24,755 nt of DNA from Planctomycetota bacterium. GTDB taxonomy: Bacteria > Planctomycetota > PUPC01 > JACPCR01. Location: contig JASLXP010000398.1 in the NCBI GenBank assembly GCA_030740295.1, positions 1 through 24,755 on the forward strand, in the 5' to 3' direction. Made by a program: the position numbers and the translations under genes. Numbering within the stretch: position 1 is the first letter of the stretch; every line of letters begins with the position of its first letter. Shown here piece by piece: positions 24,556 through 24,755 of this stretch. A model generated the notes under the pieces. The model did no database searches. It was given only the letters and a program-made list of their open reading frames with translations, and was not told the origin of the DNA.

Positions 24556-24755
24556 ATCTTAAAGGTGGTTCCCTCGTCCACTTTGCTGTCGACTCTGATC
24601 TCGCCGCCGTGTTCCCTTACGATCTTCTGACAGATGGCTAACCCCAGACCGGTGCCCTGGCCCGGCTGTTTCGTGGTCATGAAGGGCTTGAAGATGGATC
24701 TGAGTTGGTCCTCCGGGATGCCACAGCCGGTATCGGTAAAGCTGATGGTTGCCAT
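24537..24755 (-). CDS. Sensor histidine kinase, C-terminal ATPase end (5' truncated)
   Basis: 72 residues remain in the window; the gene continues past the right edge. The sequence has ISFTDTGCGIP (G1 box), FKPFMTTKQPGQGTGLGLAI (F and G2 boxes) and IVREHGGEIRVDSKVDEGTTFKICLP, the end of a HATPase domain of a membrane or soluble histidine kinase. The FKPFMTTKxxGxGTGLGL form is common in NtrB/AtoS-like kinases that partner sigma-54 activators. The first Met seen is internal to the conserved core, so the true start is upstream. It is on the same strand as the sigma-54-controlled pseudopilin-FecR gene, 657 bases away. Confidence 0.88.
   Translation of the reverse strand: MATISFTDTGCGIPEDQLRSIFKPFMTTKQPGQGTGLGLAICQKIVREHGGEIRVDSKVDEGTTFKICLPQS

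Overview
The window is a 24.8 kb piece of a moderately GC-rich, diderm bacterial chromosome. It is densely coded on both strands. It carries core housekeeping genes (rarA, pabA, rnc, mfd, dnaG, rpoD, kdsB, pyrG) mixed with protein types that are abundant in the PVC superphylum: a PQQ-type beta-propeller beginning with a WPEYRGP motif, a Gfo/Idh/MocA oxidoreductase, a giant HEAT/SH3/WD40 secreted protein, an OmpL-like beta-barrel porin, an H-X9-DG/pseudopilin style protein and a DUF447 protein. I infer a planctomycete/verrucomicrobium-like organism, but the phylum cannot be fixed from this sequence alone. kdsB and the porin show that there is an LPS-bearing outer membrane.

Layout. 1-1368 (+): end of rarA, then pabA, then a DUF447 flavoprotein, all overlapping. 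1565-2695 (+): a PiT phosphate transporter, facing 2770-5709 (-), a 979-residue secreted HEAT/SH3/WD40 protein. 5710-6113: non-coding, with a degenerate 7-bp repeat. 6114-10092 (+): rnc and mfd. 10186-11037 (+): a uronate-dehydrogenase-like SDR. 11082-15386 (-): dnaG, rpoD and a CT398-like zinc-ribbon coiled-coil protein, a macromolecular-synthesis operon. 15690-16832 (-): porin with a strong terminator. 17119-19503 (+): kdsB and pyrG, so the CTP maker sits next to the CTP user. 19673-21963 (+): Gfo/Idh/MocA oxidoreductase and PQQ-like propeller. 21999-23879 (-): a pseudopilin-FecR-repeat protein. 24537-24755 (-): the 3' end of a sensor histidine kinase.

The most unusual part is the right end. 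A 626-residue protein combines a type IV pilin-like N-terminus with a non-canonical cleavage site, a FecR-like domain, four perfectly phased 16-residue charged repeats, three 16-residue PDPVPEHHEEKPD repeats and a C-terminal hydrophobic tail. Its gene is preceded by an exact match to the sigma-54 -24/-12 consensus. A perfect palindrome lies about 100 bp upstream of the predicted start site, where enhancer-binding proteins usually bind, and a histidine kinase gene lies further upstream on the same strand. I infer a two-component, sigma-54-controlled surface structure. The individual sequence elements are directly visible; the connection between them is inference.

I saw no tRNA, rRNA, CRISPR array or insertion sequence. 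Domain and family calls come from motif recognition only; no search was run.
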